Assembly: GCF_001431465.1 (NCBI RefSeq)
Contig: NZ_LDJJ01000004.1
Coordinates: 61,064-125,063 of the forward strand
DNA length: 64,000 bases
Source: Stenotrophomonas terrae
Lineage (GTDB): Bacteria; Pseudomonadota; Gammaproteobacteria; Xanthomonadales; Xanthomonadaceae
Reading direction: 5' to 3'
Shown in pieces: positions 1-7,647 of the stretch. The notes below the pieces were generated by a model. The model saw only the letters and a list, made by a program, of their open reading frames with translations, searched no databases and was not told where the DNA came from. Positions within the stretch are counted from its first letter, which is position 1. Each line of letters opens with the position of its first letter. Both the position numbers and the translations under genes were made by a program.

Positions 1-165
1 TATTGGGTGGGCTATCGTATTGCGAAAACCTACTATTCCAAGGCTGCTGACAAGCGGCAGGCATTGAAGGCAATCATCTCGATGAGGGATGCGAAGGAGT
101 TCTTGGCCATGAGTGGCTGGGGGCCAGAACGTTTGTCAGCGCAGAACAAGCTTGAGTCTCCGTGA
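1..165 (+). CDS. 3' end of a DUF2268/GldB-like protein (partial)
   Basis: The window opens inside a plus-strand reading frame that ends in TGA at 163-165; 54 residues are visible. The tail has the pattern Tyr-Trp-Val-Gly-Tyr-Arg-Ile, then Tyr-Tyr, a Lys-rich step and a final Phe-Leu-x-x-Ser. This resembles the C-terminus of DUF2268/GldB-type proteins, putative zinc-dependent peptidases that are usually exported. The catalytic region lies outside the window, so the family call rests on the tail alone and is tentative. Confidence 0.5.
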   Translation, partial: YWVGYRIAKTYYSKAADKRQALKAIISMRDAKEFLAMSGWGPERLSAQNKLESP

Positions 166-781
166 AGCGAGCTGGCTCGCTGTAGTGATACTCAGCTTTC
201 ACAATGGATTCGTTGTAACGCTATCATTTGCCAGAGCAAAGGTCTGGAACATGGACCGCTGAAGCGTGCCTCGAGGAGTCTTGATCTCCTTTTGTCGAAT
301 CGCATGAATCAGCGACGTCGTACTACAAACTAGGGGGTATAGCCGACCTATCGGGATCTGCGCACTGCTGAGGGCGACGATCGGCTGCAGCCTGCCATCC
401 AATCCAGGCTTGGGTCTTCGAATGGCGCCGGGCTTTTGCGCTGCGCTCGCAAAAGGGCAATAAAAAAAGTGTAATGAAAATTATTGGAGATGCATCTTTG
501 CGCCGTACGGCATGGCACGCTCTCATTCGCTTGTTTTATTGAATGAAGGCGAACTAGAATCGCGTCGCCATAAGGCAAGGATTTCGCCCTATTGTTGAAG
601 CGGCAAACTAAAGACAGGTAGCTTGGGGAAGCAGCCTATCTGGCGGTTCGGGGTGCCATCGAGTTTACGTCAGGTTCGGCCTCAAGCCATTTATTGAAAG
701 CACTTACTGTTGGGCTTCAGCGCTGGCTGGTTCGCCGATCGGCCCGGTCGGATTCGATCCAATATATTCGAGGGCTATGCG
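166..781. other. Intergenic stretch without a convincing gene
   Basis: No reading frame here has a credible start, codon pattern or recognisable product. A GCGAGC-tg-GCTCGC inverted repeat just after the preceding stop (about 171-184) may be its terminator. A second hairpin with 8-bp arms (CTTTTGCG / CGCAAAAG) lies at 433-455, beside an A-rich tract. The last 100 bases should contain the promoter of the gene starting at 782, but no clear -35/-10 pair was seen. Confidence 0.5.
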
Positions 782-1840
782 ATGCACGCGAAGATATTCT
801 TCACGATTTTGCTCGGCTGGCTATTCGTATGCGGCAATGCGGCTGCATACAAGATCAATCCTCTTCAGAACAAATACCGTCAGGATTCCAGGACTATCCT
901 GCGAAAGGCGTCCGAGCCGATTCACGAAGAGGTCACGCAGCTTGCACGTGCGTGCCAACAAGCAAATGCTGGACCGGTCTTGGCGGCGCTTGTGTGTAAC
1001 GATCGCTCCACGCCTTCGAAGGAACCCGGCGGCAACAAATACGACTCGCTGATCAGGGGCGTCTGGTGGAATGACGACCCCAATCAGTTGCTGTTCGCCC
1101 TTCGGCAAGCAGAGTTCGCCGCGTGGATGGACGATGCGAAACGCATCGCAGTCACCGGCGTCAACTGGAAGGGCAGGAAGGCCACAATTGGCCCGGACTA
1201 CAACATGACCTATCGGGGTCACTATGGCGACCTCCAGTTCATTCACGCGATGGCATCTGAGGATGGCGAGCCCGCCCAAGTTACCCAGCAAAACATACTG
1301 GATTGGGCCGAGTTCGCTTTCGCCGTCGCCACGGGGCGCCTCGATCCGGAAACCAAGATGAATCAGGCCGGTCCTACCCGCTTGCAGGAGTACTTCGAGC
1401 AGCAGAGCGGTTGGACAGTCAATTATTTGTTCGCGCCCAAGTACCGGCTCAAGAACGCCCAATATACCCGCAACATGGCCGCAGGCTCGTTGTTGCACAT
1501 GGTGCAGGATTCGTACGCCGCCGCGCACTCGAGGCGTGACTTCGGCGCGACGGCGCGATGTCCGGCAGGGCGGGTCGTGCAGTTCTACTCCTATATCAAT
1601 CAGAGCCCTGAGCTGCATGCCGACGAGGATGGCCGGATTGCCTGGCAAACCGGTGAGTTCACTGGCGCGCAGGATCCGGTGAATGTCAGCGCCACGCTTT
1701 TGGCCCATATCCAGCAGAAGACCGACTGGACTACGGTAAGGGACTACTTGCGAGACATTGTCTTCTGTGTCGACGATGACGTGCAGGATGCTGGACCGGG
1801 TGAATTTGCCGCGGTCCGCGCAATGGAGAACTCGAAGTGA
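782..1840 (+). CDS. Secreted zinc phospholipase C / P1-nuclease-like protein
   Basis: Encodes 352 residues. The ATG at 782 was chosen because a GAGGG ribosome site lies 8 bases upstream and the protein then begins with a signal peptide (about residues 1-22, ending Ala-Ala-Ala). Motifs suggest the zinc phospholipase C / S1-P1 nuclease fold: an early I-H-E-E-V helix, W-W-N-D-D-P, H-Y-G-D-L-Q-F-I-H, and H-M-V-Q-D-S-Y-A-A-A-H, whose H-x3-D-x5-H spacing equals that of P1 nuclease zinc ligands. Enzyme activity is inferred, and substrate (phospholipid or nucleic acid) is unknown. It overlaps the next gene by four bases, so the two are probably co-translated and act together outside the cytoplasm. 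Confidence 0.65.
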   Translation: MHAKIFFTILLGWLFVCGNAAAYKINPLQNKYRQDSRTILRKASEPIHEEVTQLARACQQANAGPVLAALVCNDRSTPSKEPGGNKYDSLIRGVWWNDDPNQLLFALRQAEFAAWMDDAKRIAVTGVNWKGRKATIGPDYNMTYRGHYGDLQFIHAMASEDGEPAQVTQQNILDWAEFAFAVATGRLDPETKMNQAGPTRLQEYFEQQSGWTVNYLFAPKYRLKNAQYTRNMAAGSLLHMVQDSYAAAHSRRDFGATARCPAGRVVQFYSYINQSPELHADEDGRIAWQTGEFTGAQDPVNVSATLLAHIQQKTDWTTVRDYLRDIVFCVDDDVQDAGPGEFAAVRAMENSK

Positions 1841-3201
1841 GGCGGCCCCTGGCAGTCGCGCTGCTGGCGCTGGGGATGTCGGGCTGCGCTAACCTGTACA
1901 CCCACGTGGACACCGCGCCCAACAGCCCCGATCCACTGAGATTCCGGGGTATCGAGGACTATTTGCGCGACGGACGGACGTTGCATGTCATGCAGGTGCA
2001 TGGCATGGGCGAACATTCGTTCGAGAATGACTGCGACGTGGGTTCCGAGAACCTGAAGCTGCAGGAGGCCATTGCGGACCGCCTTGGTTACGTTCGTAGC
2101 AACGAGTATCCCCGCCCCAAGGCGGAGACCATAGACCTGCACGGAACAAAGGCTGGCACCTATTCGGTGAGCAAGTTCGTGGACCCATCCGCTCGCGGCG
2201 GCGGTCAGCTTTTGTTCTCATGCGTGACCTGGGGTGAGACGGGCCGGATCCTCAAGCAGGGCATCCTTGAATTGGACGATCAGTTCCTCGAAACAAACGA
2301 GAACGAACGCCACCGCGCCCCTGTCAACCGCGCGGCCAAGCGTTTCGTCAATCGAAGCTTTTCCGATCCCGTCATCTACCTGGGCAACATGGGTCCCTAT
2401 ATCCGCAGCGTGGTCTGGAAGGGCATCCAGGAATCCGTCGTCCGGCATGTCCAGTTCCAATCCACGGTTTCGCTTGCATCCACAGACACACCGGCCTTCC
2501 AGAAAGGACTCGACGGGTTCTTTCACGAAGGAGCCACGGCCGTCATCAGCGATAGCCTGGGTAGCCGCATTGTCTTCGATGTCCTGTGCTCCGTGGGCGG
2601 CGCAGATTGCCAAGGCGCCGATCGACTGGAACTGGCAGCGGAACGGGAGCGCAATGCATCCCAGCTCGCGCGGAACGCCGCCTTGGACGAGCTGCTTGTC
2701 CGTCGGCTTAGGGTTTCCATCCATAGCGTCTACATGCTCGCCAACCAGCTCCCGTTGCTTGAGCTGGCCTACGTGGAACCGCCAACGGATGGGACATCGT
2801 TGGAGGACATGATTGCTGGGACGACCCAATGTTTCGGGCCACTAATAGGGACAAAGCACGTTCTTACAGATACTTCTGCTCTCAGCAAGAACCGTGGCAA
2901 CGTCCAGATAGTCGCGTTCACCGACGTAAACGACGCGCTGAGCTACCACCTTACCGATGCATTCAAGGAGCGCTGCGCGTCCGCAGGAAACACAGCAGGG
3001 GCCATAGGAGCGGCAACCCAAGGCGCTGCTCCAAGTCAGGAGCCGGAGAGCGGCAGCAAGGCTCTAGAAATCATCAACGTCACGCTGCCCAACTCAAGGC
3101 TGCGATGGTTCTTCGCCTATAGCGACTTGGCCAAAGCACACTCCAGTGGATTCAAGGAGAACGACCGCGCCATCGATTACCTCGTGCACGGCAACGATTG
3201 A
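1837..3201 (+). CDS. Lipoprotein with alpha/beta-hydrolase (lipase-like) features
   Basis: Encodes 454 residues from a GTG start that overlaps the preceding stop (GTGA). The N-terminus is a short lipoprotein signal (Arg-Arg, hydrophobic stretch, Met-Ser-Gly-Cys at residue 17), predicting an outer-membrane or periplasmic lipid-anchored protein. Two motifs fit an alpha/beta hydrolase: H-G-M-G-E-H near residue 53, the usual oxyanion-loop position, and S-D-S-L-G-S-R near residue 235, a plausible nucleophile elbow although it departs from classical G-x-S-x-G. The catalytic Asp and His cannot be assigned by eye. Coupling to the phospholipase-like gene suggests a two-protein lipid-degrading or toxic exoenzyme module; this is inference. 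Confidence 0.55.
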   Translation: MRRPLAVALLALGMSGCANLYTHVDTAPNSPDPLRFRGIEDYLRDGRTLHVMQVHGMGEHSFENDCDVGSENLKLQEAIADRLGYVRSNEYPRPKAETIDLHGTKAGTYSVSKFVDPSARGGGQLLFSCVTWGETGRILKQGILELDDQFLETNENERHRAPVNRAAKRFVNRSFSDPVIYLGNMGPYIRSVVWKGIQESVVRHVQFQSTVSLASTDTPAFQKGLDGFFHEGATAVISDSLGSRIVFDVLCSVGGADCQGADRLELAAERERNASQLARNAALDELLVRRLRVSIHSVYMLANQLPLLELAYVEPPTDGTSLEDMIAGTTQCFGPLIGTKHVLTDTSALSKNRGNVQIVAFTDVNDALSYHLTDAFKERCASAGNTAGAIGAATQGAAPSQEPESGSKALEIINVTLPNSRLRWFFAYSDLAKAHSSGFKENDRAIDYLVHGND

Positions 3202-3485
3202 GGGGACTCTTTCCGCCCGTATCTTGCTCGGCAGCAGCCATCGGCACCACCGGGATTGAACTTTTAGGAGGCCAGCATCCCGCGTTCACTGGCTCGGTCG
3301 TAGGTAGGTCTGCTGGCTGCCCGATTGAAAAAAGAGCAACTCGTTGCATCTTGCTTTGGAGCGGTTGCAGCGTCCTGCTTGGCGGGCTAATCGGGCTGAC
3401 CATCAAGCTCAGGTCCCAGCAGCATCGTGGAAGGCTGTTTGCGGGAAAATCCCCACTCAACTCGGGTCAGGACGATCCGCCTCCA

Positions 3486-4286
3486 TCATTCAGACGTGGC
3501 CCACTGGATGAACGCCCAGCGCCGCGTCGGTGCCGTGCCGAAGCGATGCTGTGGCGAGCGTGCATGCCACTCGCGCACGCGCGCTTCCTCATCCACATCC
3601 AGTGCACCGAACAGTTCCACCGTCTGGCGGACCAGGCCATCCGCATCCTGCGCGACGTCACGCACCGATTCGGGCAGGTAATCGACCTGCGGCTCGCGGC
3701 CCATGTCCAGCAGCATATTGATCGGGTAGCGATGGTCGGGCATTGGCACCCAGTCACGCCCGAGCAGATCAGCCAGCTCGGGCACGCCAGCACGTGGACT
3801 GGTGGCGAAGGTGATGCAGGCACGCTGGCGGGCGTGTGCGTCCAGCTTGTGCAGTGCAGCCTCCAGGTCCGGTACCATCAAGGAGCGTGAGGCAATCGCC
3901 AGGTCACAACGTGGCACGTCGTGCCAGTCATCGGTCCACGACAGCGCCCACGGCGTGATGTTGGAGGCACCGTCGCGGTTGATCGCTGCACGCAGACCTT
4001 CGAGCATGCCAGCGCTGTAGTCCAGCGCGTGCACATGGCCGACCCGCATGGCGATCGGCAGGCTCAACAGCCCGGGGCCGCAGCCGACATCCAGCGCGGT
4101 GTCTACACCACTGAGATCAAGCCGGGCGAGGAAGGCCTCGCTGTAGTCGTCGTGGCGCCGCTTCCAGCTGGACTGTGCAGCCCGCGCATCCCAGGCACTG
4201 GCCGGCTTGGCCTGGAAGCCACAGGCCCGCAGGTGCTGGCGGTAGCGTGCGCTGTGGTCGATCGGGGTGGGTACCGCTGTACTCAT
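3486..4286 (-). CDS. Class I SAM-dependent methyltransferase
   Basis: Encodes 266 residues. The SAM-binding motif I is plain: A-L-D-V-G-C-G-P-G-L near residue 65, followed by an acidic-Tyr-Ser motif (A-L-D-Y-S) typical of Rossmann methyltransferases. Its ATG overlaps the stop of the upstream ABC ATPase (ATGA), making it the last gene of the TonB/ABC operon that begins at 9633. Substrate is unknown. The location suggests it modifies a metallophore or a metal-handling small molecule imported or exported by the same system, but nothing in the sequence shows this directly. The 284 bases downstream (3202-3485) hold no convincing gene. Confidence 0.8.
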   Translation of the reverse strand: MSTAVPTPIDHSARYRQHLRACGFQAKPASAWDARAAQSSWKRRHDDYSEAFLARLDLSGVDTALDVGCGPGLLSLPIAMRVGHVHALDYSAGMLEGLRAAINRDGASNITPWALSWTDDWHDVPRCDLAIASRSLMVPDLEAALHKLDAHARQRACITFATSPRAGVPELADLLGRDWVPMPDHRYPINMLLDMGREPQVDYLPESVRDVAQDADGLVRQTVELFGALDVDEEARVREWHARSPQHRFGTAPTRRWAFIQWATSE

Positions 4287-5059
4287 GTCGAAGTTCCAGA
4301 AGCGGGTAGGGCAGCGGCGACGCGTGCGACATCGACGCCATACAGGGTGGCGAGGTGTTCGGGGGTTGCGACTTCGTGGGCAGGGCCGAGCGCCTGCAGG
4401 CTGCCGCCCGACATCAACGCAATGCGATCGGCTACCTGCAGCGCGTGTTGCGGTTGATGGGTGGACAGCAGCACGCCGATACCGCGTTCGGCCAGGCGAC
4501 GGATGGTATCGAGGATGCGCAGCTGGTTGCCGAAGTCGAGGCTGGCAGTGGGTTCGTCCATCACCAGCAGCGGTGCCTGCTGGGCCAATGCACGGGCGAT
4601 CAGCACCAGCTGACGTTCGCCACCGCTGAGTGTGGTGACGGTGCGGTCGGCCAAGGCTTGCAGGCCCAGTTCGCGCAGGCAGTCATCGGCGATGGCGTGG
4701 TCGGCGCGCCCCGGGGCTGCTAGCAGGCCCAGGTGCGCGGCGCGGCCCATTGCCACCACCTCGCGAACGCGCCAGGCGAAGGGCAGGGGTGAGGCCTGTG
4801 GGACATAAGCCATGCACCGCGCGCGCGCCGCACGGTCATGCGCGCGCAATGGCTTGCCCTGCAGAGCCACCTCGCCGTGCACAGCGGGTAGCAGGCCGAG
4901 AAGGGTGCGGAACAAGGTGGTCTTGCCACAGCCATTCGGGCCGAGCAGGCACAGCACCTCACCGGGTTGCACCGACAATGCGAACGGTGCACCGAGGGCC
5001 ACACCGGCATGGCCGATGGCCAACCCGCGTGCTTCCAGCAGCGGTGTGGCGGCGCTCAT
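4283..5059 (-). CDS. FecE/BtuD-type ABC transporter ATPase
   Basis: Encodes 258 residues when started at the ATG at 5059, which overlaps the permease stop; an upstream extension of the frame is antisense-like and was rejected. Walker A (G-P-N-G-C-G-K-T, about residue 35), the Q-loop region, the signature L-S-G-G-E-R and Walker B (L-L-V-M-D-E-P) are all intact, followed by the H-loop His (S-T-H). This is the cytoplasmic ATPase of a type II importer of the cobalamin / iron-siderophore / molybdate (MolC) class. Overlapping junctions with permease and methyltransferase indicate one transcript. ModE control of the operon favours molybdate or a molybdenum complex as cargo. Confidence 0.9.
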   Translation of the reverse strand: MSAATPLLEARGLAIGHAGVALGAPFALSVQPGEVLCLLGPNGCGKTTLFRTLLGLLPAVHGEVALQGKPLRAHDRAARARCMAYVPQASPLPFAWRVREVVAMGRAAHLGLLAAPGRADHAIADDCLRELGLQALADRTVTTLSGGERQLVLIARALAQQAPLLVMDEPTASLDFGNQLRILDTIRRLAERGIGVLLSTHQPQHALQVADRIALMSGGSLQALGPAHEVATPEHLATLYGVDVARVAAALPASGTST

Positions 5060-6069
5060 GGGCCGCGCTCGCTGCGGGCCAGCACCAGCAGGAAGCAGGG
5101 CACGCCGACGAAGGCGGTGAGGATGCCGAGCGGCAGTTCGATCGGAGCGAGCGTGCGCGCCAGCGTATCGGCGGCGAGCAGAAAACTGGCGCCGAGCAGC
5201 AGGCTGGCCGGCAGCAGACGACGGAAATCGGCACCGACCAGCAGCCGTGCGATATGCGGAACAACCAACCCGACCCAACCGATGATGCCTGCCAGCGATA
5301 CCGCTGCCGCAGTGCATAGCGTGGCCGCCGCGATCAGTGTCCAGCGCAGCGGGGCGACTGCTACGCCCAGCGCGCTGGCTTCCTCGTCGCCCAGGCCCAG
5401 CAGGTTCACCCGCCAGCGCAGCAGCACCAGCGGCAACAGTCCGATCAGCAGCAGTGGCGCAGTAACCTTGAGATCATCCATCACCACTGCGTTCAAGCCA
5501 CCCAGCAGCCAGAAGGTGATTGACGGCAGCTGCGTGTACGGGTCGGCCAGTAGCTTCAGCAGCGAGATGCCTGCGCCAAGCAGCGCCGATACCGCGACGC
5601 CGGCCAACACCAGGATTAGCACCGGATCGTGCCGCCGCACCAGTGCTGCTACCAGGCATACCAGCCCCACGGCAGCCAGTCCGCCTGCAAAGGCGATGCC
5701 TTGCACCAGCAGCATCGGCAGGCCGAGGAACAGGGCCAAGGAGGCGCCAAGGCCGGCGCCGGCGGAGACGCCCAGGATATCCGGCGATACCAATGGATTG
5801 CGGAACATTGCCTGGTAGGCCGCACCGGCCGCCGACAACACCGCGCCAATCAGCACGGCGGCGAGCACGCGCGGCAGACGGATGTGCCAGAGCGCGGCAT
5901 GCAGCGCAGGGGAACTGGGTTCACCGATGCCGAGCAGCTGCCAGCCGATGGCCTGCAGCAGCTGCGTCGGTCGTACCGGGAACTGGCCGACCGAGAACGC
6001 CAGCAGCAGCATCGCCAGCAACAGGCTCCAGCCACCAACATGCAGGGCCCAACGTGGAAGCGCGCGCAT
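5056..6069 (-). CDS. FecCD-family ABC transporter permease
   Basis: Encodes 337 residues from the ATG at 6069; the frame remains open upstream but that part lacks membrane segments. About ten hydrophobic helices are visible, with the FecCD/BtuC hallmark block R-L-P-R-V-L-A-A-V-L-I-G-A near residue 60, L-L-G-G-L-N in the middle, and G-L-V-V-P-H-I-A-R-L-L (coupling-helix region, contacting the ATPase) near residue 270. Inner-membrane channel of a type II ABC importer. The start lies two bases after the binding-protein stop, and the end overlaps the ATPase gene. Confidence 0.92.
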   Translation of the reverse strand: MRALPRWALHVGGWSLLLAMLLLAFSVGQFPVRPTQLLQAIGWQLLGIGEPSSPALHAALWHIRLPRVLAAVLIGAVLSAAGAAYQAMFRNPLVSPDILGVSAGAGLGASLALFLGLPMLLVQGIAFAGGLAAVGLVCLVAALVRRHDPVLILVLAGVAVSALLGAGISLLKLLADPYTQLPSITFWLLGGLNAVVMDDLKVTAPLLLIGLLPLVLLRWRVNLLGLGDEEASALGVAVAPLRWTLIAAATLCTAAAVSLAGIIGWVGLVVPHIARLLVGADFRRLLPASLLLGASFLLAADTLARTLAPIELPLGILTAFVGVPCFLLVLARSERGP

Positions 6070-6071
6070 GC

Positions 6072-7109
6072 TCAGACGTTCGCATCCAGGCTGCGCGAAA
6101 GCGCGGCGGGCAGTGGCTGGCCCCACAACAGCTGATGCAGCGCGCTGATGCGGCCGCGCAGGGCGGCGGGAGCCAAGACGGGTGTCGTGCCGGGATGCAG
6201 TCTGGACAACAGCCACGGGAGGCCAGGCAGGCGGTTGATGCCGGGTGGACCATCCAGCCAACCGAACGGCAGTACCGGTGCGCAATGCAGACGGCGCTCG
6301 CGCACGGCACGCAGGGCGCGCCAGCGCGGATCCTGTGCCGCGCTGGCGGCGAACCCGGCATCCTGGGTCAGGATCACGTCCGGATCCCAAGCCAGCAGCT
6401 GTTCGAACGACACGCGGGCCAAGCCGCCGGCGCCGACACTTGCGGCCACATTGCGTCCGCCGCAGAACTCGATCACTTCGGTGTTGATCGAGCCGGACAG
6501 GCCGCTTTCCAGGCCGTCGCTGCCACGCCCGTAGTACACGCTGGGACGCGTCGCTGCCGGCCGCACCGCCAACACTTCGCGTACCAACGCCAGTTGCGCC
6601 TCGGCGGCCTGCGCCAACGCCTCGCCGCGTGCGGCAACACCGAGCAGCCTGCCAACATGGCGCAACTGCGCCGGATGATCAGGCAGGCGGCCGGCAATCA
6701 GCTCGAAGGGAATTGAGGTCTGCTTCCAGGTCCGCTCGGCCGAGTCGCGGTAATTGGCATCAAAGTCGCCTGCATCCAGAACCAGGTCTGGCTGCATCGC
6801 GAGCAGGCGCTCGAGGCTGACCGTGCTGCCGCGCCCAGCCAGGCGGCCGACCACCGGCAGGGCGCGCACCGCCATTGGCAGCTGCGCCAGCGCTTCGGGT
6901 GAGATTTTCATTGGCCAACCCAACAGGCGCTCGGGTGCCACCGCAGCGAGCAGCACCGCCGCCGGTGGACCTGCCGCGAACACACGCTGGGGCGTGGCCT
7001 TGGGTGCACCCAGCCGCAGTACGCGCTGCGCCGGCATGGCCAGCAACTTGGCATTGGCGGCCAGCAGTGGCGCCAGGGCGAACGCCTGCAGCAGGGTGCG
7101 CCGCCTCAT
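6072..7109 (-). CDS. Periplasmic metal/metallophore-binding protein of ABC importer
   Basis: Encodes 345 residues. The ATG at 7109 is chosen because it gives an export signal starting R-R-R-T-L-L-Q followed by a hydrophobic stretch, which looks like a twin-arginine (Tat) signal. The body has the class III (BtuF/FecB/MolA-like) layout: an N-terminal lobe with A-A-V-A-P-E-R-L-L-G-W, then D-L-V-L-D, a linking helix, and C-terminal D-P-D-V-I-L-T-Q. This family binds cobalamin, siderophores, haem or, in the Haemophilus MolA case, molybdate/tungstate. Ligand here is inferred to be molybdenum from the ModE-type operator. The start overlaps the DUF2478 gene. Confidence 0.85.
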   Translation of the reverse strand: MRRRTLLQAFALAPLLAANAKLLAMPAQRVLRLGAPKATPQRVFAAGPPAAVLLAAVAPERLLGWPMKISPEALAQLPMAVRALPVVGRLAGRGSTVSLERLLAMQPDLVLDAGDFDANYRDSAERTWKQTSIPFELIAGRLPDHPAQLRHVGRLLGVAARGEALAQAAEAQLALVREVLAVRPAATRPSVYYGRGSDGLESGLSGSINTEVIEFCGGRNVAASVGAGGLARVSFEQLLAWDPDVILTQDAGFAASAAQDPRWRALRAVRERRLHCAPVLPFGWLDGPPGINRLPGLPWLLSRLHPGTTPVLAPAALRGRISALHQLLWGQPLPAALSRSLDANV

Positions 7110-7645
7110 GCGGCAGCCTCCGGTGCGTTGCGGCAGGCGTCCCACCATGCCTGCACTGCCGCATCCTCGGCGGGCAGCTCGATGGCCATGCCGCCGGTGA
7201 ACTGGCGCCAGGCGTCGAGGTAGGGCAGCTTCACTGCCGTCAACAACGGGATGCCGGCCAGCATCAGTGCCAGCAGCTCATCGGCCATTCCGCTGCCTGT
7301 CGATTCCAGTGTGCCGAAGCGGTTGGCGATGACCAGTTCGGCATGTTCCTGTAACGCGCGACGCAACACCACGCTGGCATCGGCGATGCCACCCGGGTCC
7401 AGGTTGCAGCCGCAGGATGCCGGGCCCAGCGCCTGGCTGATCGGATAGCGCGAGGCAGGGTCGGTCACGTCCATCAGCACCATGCGCTTGCCATTGGAAG
7501 TGGATTCGTGTGGCAAGTGCACGAGACCGCGCACACGCTGGCCGGCGGCCAGCTGGCGTGCGGCGAATGCCGCCAGCAGGCCATCGGGCGCGCCGCTGTG
7601 GTCATGCACGATCGCCGCGATGCGCGGTGGCGAGGACGGGATCAT
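7106..7645 (-). CDS. DUF2478 protein linked to molybdenum transport
   Basis: Encodes 179 residues from the ATG at 7645, two bases past the stop of the TonB receptor gene. The N-terminus I-A-A-I-V-H-D-H-S-G occupies the position of a degenerate nucleotide-binding loop. Later come the family-typical blocks L-G-P-A-S-C-G-C-N-L-D-P, L-V-I-A-N-R-F-G-T-L-E and L-D-A-W-R-Q-F-T-G-G. DUF2478 proteins are known mainly from genomic proximity to molybdate transport genes and have no assigned biochemical role. The Cys-x-Cys in the middle could bind metal. Cytoplasmic, with no signal peptide. A role in intracellular molybdenum handling or sensing is inference. Confidence 0.8.
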   Translation of the reverse strand: MIPSSPPRIAAIVHDHSGAPDGLLAAFAARQLAAGQRVRGLVHLPHESTSNGKRMVLMDVTDPASRYPISQALGPASCGCNLDPGGIADASVVLRRALQEHAELVIANRFGTLESTGSGMADELLALMLAGIPLLTAVKLPYLDAWRQFTGGMAIELPAEDAAVQAWWDACRNAPEAAA

Positions 7646-7647
7646 GT

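Noticed and set aside
3198..3890. Plus-strand ORF starting TTG at 3198 overlapping the lipoprotein stop
   Set aside because: Most of it is antisense to the methyltransferase and the first 90 residues have no recognisable signal or domain.
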